Below are positions 61,442 through 64,000 of a DNA stretch of 64,000 nucleotides, piece by piece. The position numbers were made by a program, and so were the translations under genes. The DNA is from Endozoicomonas sp. NE40. GTDB lineage: Bacteria > Pseudomonadota > Gammaproteobacteria > Pseudomonadales > Endozoicomonadaceae. How positions within the stretch are numbered: position 1 is the first letter of the stretch; each line of letters begins with the position of its first letter. The notes below the pieces were generated by a model, which was given only the letters and a program-made list of their open reading frames with translations, ran no database searches and was not told the origin of the DNA. The stretch lies in contig NZ_JBEWTB010000002.1 of assembly GCF_040549045.1 (NCBI RefSeq), positions 3,584,501 through 3,648,500 on the forward strand, given 5' to 3'.

Positions 61442-62629
61442 TCAAGCGCCCCAGGCTCGTCTTAATACACCAAGAATATCTTCATAATCCGCTTCCTTCG
61501 GATTAAAAATAATCGACCCGTCATCAATTGCCACAGAAGCAATCTCTTCGAGTTGACCTTCTGCCACCTTTCCGGTTTCTTTCAACGTCCTTGGCAGCTT
61601 ATGGTTTTTGTATAAGGTATCCCGCAGAGTGCAGATATGTTCAATGGTTCGTTGCGCCCGTTGCTCTTTCGGAGTCGAGGTATAGACATCATCACCGGCT
61701 AACGGCAACAGCAGCTCCCCCAGCTTGTCACCATTTACTTCCCGGTTGTATTCCAGCACATAGGGTAAAAACAGGTTCATGCAGAGTCCGTGGGGAAGGT
61801 GGCATATACTGCCCAACGCATGACCAAGGGAATGCACCATACCGACCATGGCGTTGGAAAAGGCGATGCCTGCCATGGTTGAACCTTCCGCCAGCGCCAG
61901 TCTGCTGCTGGCATCTGATGGGTTGTTCAGAGCAGTAAACAGATGATTGGAAATTTTTTTGATGGCTGCAAACGCGTAGGCGTCACTGACCGGGTTGGAA
62001 GCGAGGCAGGTATACGACTCAATCGCATGGGTCATGGCGTCCATTGCGGTCATGGCGGTGATGTGGGCAGGCAATGTCTGTGTCATTCTTGGATCGAGAA
62101 CAGCAGCATTGGGGAGCAGAAAGCCTGAAGCGTAGCTTCGCTTTATACCATGGTCGTCGCTGATTACGGCGACCAGTGTCGCTTCTGAGCCTGTACCTGA
62201 AGTGGTTGGGATCACAAAAAAAGGCTTCAGTGGACGTTTAAGTGCATGTGCGCCTGCATACCGGCTGAGATCGTCACCACCTTCAGAGACCAGAATGTTA
62301 ACGGCTTTTGAGGTGTCGATCACCGAGCCGCCCCCGATGGCAATAATAGAGTCACAGCCTTTTTCCCGGTAAATAGCTGCCGCCTGTCGAACACAGTGTT
62401 CACTGCTATCCTGTGGCACGTCGTCAAAAATGGTTGAGACAGTGACACTGGACTCTGCAAAAGCATTCTGCACATGATCAATAAGTCCTGCCCCCAGCAC
62501 CCCCTTGTCGGTTATAACCATGGGGTTTGACAGGTTAAGAAGGGACATTTCAAAGGGGATATGCTCTAACGCCTTATGACCTGCAATGATTTTTACCGGG
62601 GAAAAAAATTCATAATAAGAATGGTTCAT
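61442..62629 (-). CDS. Iron-containing alcohol dehydrogenase
   Basis: The 395-residue cytoplasmic group III alcohol dehydrogenase has the NAD-binding GGGSVIDTSKA (about 98-108) and FFVIPTTSGTGSEATLVAVI. The metal ligands are in DAMTHAIESY (Asp, His) and in VHSLGHALGSICHLPHG (His, His). Substrate (ethanol, butanol, propanediol, lactaldehyde or other) cannot be fixed. It shares a 4-base overlap with the SCP2-like gene upstream, so they form an operon. Confidence 0.9.
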   Translation of the reverse strand: MNHSYYEFFSPVKIIAGHKALEHIPFEMSLLNLSNPMVITDKGVLGAGLIDHVQNAFAESSVTVSTIFDDVPQDSSEHCVRQAAAIYREKGCDSIIAIGGGSVIDTSKAVNILVSEGGDDLSRYAGAHALKRPLKPFFVIPTTSGTGSEATLVAVISDDHGIKRSYASGFLLPNAAVLDPRMTQTLPAHITAMTAMDAMTHAIESYTCLASNPVSDAYAFAAIKKISNHLFTALNNPSDASSRLALAEGSTMAGIAFSNAMVGMVHSLGHALGSICHLPHGLCMNLFLPYVLEYNREVNGDKLGELLLPLAGDDVYTSTPKEQRAQRTIEHICTLRDTLYKNHKLPRTLKETGKVAEGQLEEIASVAIDDGSIIFNPKEADYEDILGVLRRAWGA

Positions 62630-63156
62630 ACTGATCGTCCCAGAATAATGGTTGTGGTGGTCCGGGCGTATATTTGCGCTGCTTTTGTGATTTTCTCTTT
62701 TATGCCCAGCTCAGGCGGGTATCTTTTGACGGCTTTTCTGGCAATGAATTCTGGCAGTATTAATGCCTCAAGCCGGTTCAGAATACGTACAAACTTTGTC
62801 GCGTAATTAAGATCGCCCTCTGCCACCATCCGGTCACGGGCAAAAGCGAGCGCGGTTCCTTCCTGAAAGCTGAACACCAGAAAGGCGTGGCTTGTATGCT
62901 TGAACCGGATAACGAGATCAGCCTTTCTGCTCTGATTCCTGACCAGTTCAAACAGGCCGGTGTCGGTAACTTTCAGTTTAAAGTTTGCGCCCTGTGGACT
63001 GGTAATCATTTCAATGTGGTAATTGGCGGGAATCTTTTTTATCTCTTCCCGGGCTACCTTGTCTATTCTGCTTAGTGCTGATAAGGCATTGCCGACAATG
63101 ATCGTCATTATTTTCACGTAAACAGCCTGCAGGCTGGCTGGGCGATAAGTCTTCAT
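62626..63156 (-). CDS. SCP2 sterol-binding-like protein
   Basis: The 176-residue protein resembles the SCP2 lipid-binding fold: beta-rich HIEMITSPQGANFKLKV, ADLVIRFKHTSHAFLVF, then TALAFARDRMVAEGDLNYATKFV with the helix and A-x-G-D pattern of SCP2 proteins. The C-terminus is helical and basic. The family binds hydrophobic ligands such as fatty acids. The ATG at 63156 is used; a second at M17 is possible. It is operonic with the alcohol dehydrogenase (ATGA overlap), suggesting a lipid or alcohol substrate in common; that link is inference. Confidence 0.6.
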   Translation of the reverse strand: MKTYRPASLQAVYVKIMTIIVGNALSALSRIDKVAREEIKKIPANYHIEMITSPQGANFKLKVTDTGLFELVRNQSRKADLVIRFKHTSHAFLVFSFQEGTALAFARDRMVAEGDLNYATKFVRILNRLEALILPEFIARKAVKRYPPELGIKEKITKAAQIYARTTTTIILGRSV

Positions 63157-63250
63157 TATTTTTCTTTATTTTGTCGAAGTCTGGAAAATATAACGGCTAT
63201 CAACATTACCCACAACGGCAAACCCGGGCTTTTCACCGTTCTATCTCAAC

Positions 63251-63256
63251 TATACT
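63251..63256 (+). promoter_or_regulatory. Candidate -10 element of the TPP-riboswitch transcript
   Basis: TATACT at 63251-63256 lies about 15 bases before the start of the riboswitch fold. No convincing -35 was found at 17 bases upstream (GGCTTT). Confidence 0.4.
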
Positions 63257-63267
63257 GTCTTTCCAGT

Positions 63268-63353
63268 GGCGCAGGGTGCCTGTTTGATGTGTAAGTTATC
63301 AGGCTGAGATCATACCTGTTGAACCTGATCCGGTTAGTACCGGCGTAGGGATT
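63268..63353 (+). ncRNA. TPP riboswitch (THI element)
   Basis: The sequence carries the conserved blocks of the thiamine pyrophosphate aptamer in order: CAGGGTGCC (P1/P2 side), GGCTGAGA, then ACCTGTTGAACCTGATC and GGTTAGTACCGGCGTAGGGA. The blocks CTGAGA and ACCTGATC contact the pyrimidine and pyrophosphate of TPP. It lies 160 bases before the THI5-like gene, so that gene should be repressed when TPP is abundant. An expression platform was not clearly identified in 63354-63515. Confidence 0.93.
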
Positions 63354-63515
63354 GTCGTGATATTCCCAGTTTGTCTGTTCAGCGTCTTCCAGCGATTCCA
63401 GAACATTGCTTCTGGCTCAGACCTTGCGCAGGAAGGCGGTACAACAGGAAGACGGTGTTCTTTCAGGCTGAATGCGTTGCTGTTCCTTTATGTTTAAGTG
63501 TTTATGGGTTAACGC

Positions 63516-64000
63516 ATGTCAGACATAGTTATTTCAAAGGTTGTTTCAAAGACCGACACATCCAGGCTCTCCCTGCTGCTGAACTGGTACGCCAATCCCT
63601 ATCACACGCCTGTTTTTATGGCGCACTACCTGGGGTTTTACGAAGAAGAAGGACTTTCACCTGCCATCATGGAGACGACAGATCCTTCTGATGTAACGGA
63701 TTTAATTGGCCAGAACAAGGTGGATATTGCCCTCAAGGCGATGATCCATACTTATGCTGCCAGGGCTAAAGGGTACAAAGTGGTTTCAACCGGCACACTG
63801 TTTCATGAACCACCAACGGGCATTATCTTTTTGAAATCCAGTGGCATCAGTGGCTTTGAGGATATCCGGGGAAAAAGGATTGGTTATATTGGCCGCTTTG
63901 GGAAAATTATCATTGATGACCTTGCCCGGCGAGCAGGCATAGAGCCGGGTGCCTATGAAACCGTTCGGGTCGGCATGAATATGACCGATGCTATTCTTCA
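63516..64000 (+). CDS. THI5-type HMP-P synthase (thiamine pyrimidine), N-terminal part; 3' end outside window
   Basis: The visible 161 residues match the fungal THI5/NMT1 family: LLLNWYANPYHTPVFMAHYL, DPSDVTDLIGQNKVDIALKA, then MIHTYAARAKG, and KRIGYIGRFGKIIIDDL. In yeast Thi5 the lysine of KAMIHT binds PLP and the histidine is consumed to build HMP-P. Both are present here (K74, H78), unlike in ThiY transporters, which lack this chemistry. There is no signal peptide, further against a periplasmic ThiY. In-frame TAA at 63510-63512 restricts the start to the ATG at 63516, which has only a weak ribosome site. A TPP riboswitch precedes it. The distal half and its cysteine motif (CCCFC in yeast) are outside the window. 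Confidence 0.85.
   Translation, partial: MSDIVISKVVSKTDTSRLSLLLNWYANPYHTPVFMAHYLGFYEEEGLSPAIMETTDPSDVTDLIGQNKVDIALKAMIHTYAARAKGYKVVSTGTLFHEPPTGIIFLKSSGISGFEDIRGKRIGYIGRFGKIIIDDLARRAGIEPGAYETVRVGMNMTDAIL

Noticed and set aside
63371..63691. 106-codon plus-strand frame between the TPP riboswitch and the THI5-like gene
   Set aside because: It overlaps the THI5-like gene by 176 bases in another frame and has no family match, whereas the gene at 63516 is strongly conserved.
63516..64000. Annotation as periplasmic ThiY or a generic NMT1/taurine ABC binding protein
   Set aside because: No signal peptide, and the fungal THI5 lysine/histidine pair and flanking sequence are conserved.
1..64000. CRISPR arrays, transposases, integrases, tRNA or rRNA genes
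   Set aside because: None were found on reading both strands; the only repeats are the short ones listed.

Overview
This window looks like a chromosomal segment of a host-associated marine gammaproteobacterium. The best guess is the Oceanospirillales/Endozoicomonas type. That rests on a mid-GC gammaproteobacterial housekeeping set (Rsx complex with a repeat-tailed RsxC, FabV, CpdA, a DUF1249 protein like YqiB, a TolC-type outer membrane channel, PstSCAB) interspersed with single genes for eukaryote-like or toxin-like proteins. The taxon is an inference. No rRNA, tRNA, CRISPR array, transposase or phage genes were seen.

Layout. 1-5.2 kb: glycogen operon (end of glgA, glgB, glgX). 5.1-11.2 kb: a methyltransferase, a DUF2726/zinc-ribbon protein, a CspD-like cold-shock protein, an overlapping pair of FAD oxidoreductase and exported rhodanese, and an APC-family amino-acid transporter. 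11.3-14.1 kb: a large exported ankyrin-repeat protein. 14.3-19.3 kb: the prkA-yeaH-spoVR stress module. 19.6-23.3 kb: a lipid A-type acyltransferase, a TauE/SafE exporter, lgt and thyA. 23.5-25.2 kb: a SET-domain protein. 25.3-34 kb: M20 peptidase, YbfF-type hydrolase, cpdA, DUF1249, tolC, POT peptide transporter and fabV. 34.1-41.3 kb: a duplicated-domain exported protein, then rsxABCDGE on the minus strand. 41.7-43.5 kb: a protein carrying the catalytic motifs of the edema factor/CyaA/ExoY nucleotidyl cyclase toxins. 43.6-49.1 kb: a frameshifted glutathione S-transferase, an SDR, an NhaC antiporter, an exported protein of unknown function and a DUF2288 protein. 49.1-52.7 kb: pstSCAB behind a PHO box. 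52.8-60.8 kb: arfB, ybaK, an unknown membrane-type protein, an epimerase, a Tim44-like protein, a 977-residue helical protein and rlmF. 60.8-64 kb: a C2H2/RING-H2 protein, an iron alcohol dehydrogenase, an SCP2-like protein, and a TPP riboswitch in front of a THI5-type thiamine pyrimidine synthase that runs off the end.

The most notable content is a scattered set of probable host-interaction genes: the cyclase (41676-43493), the SET protein (23477-25195), the RING-H2 protein (60843-61412) and the ankyrin protein (11284-14124). Large exported or helical unknowns at 34139, 46759 and 56779 may belong with them. They sit singly between conserved operons rather than in one island. Secretion and activity in a host are inference from the domains; no secretion system is encoded here.
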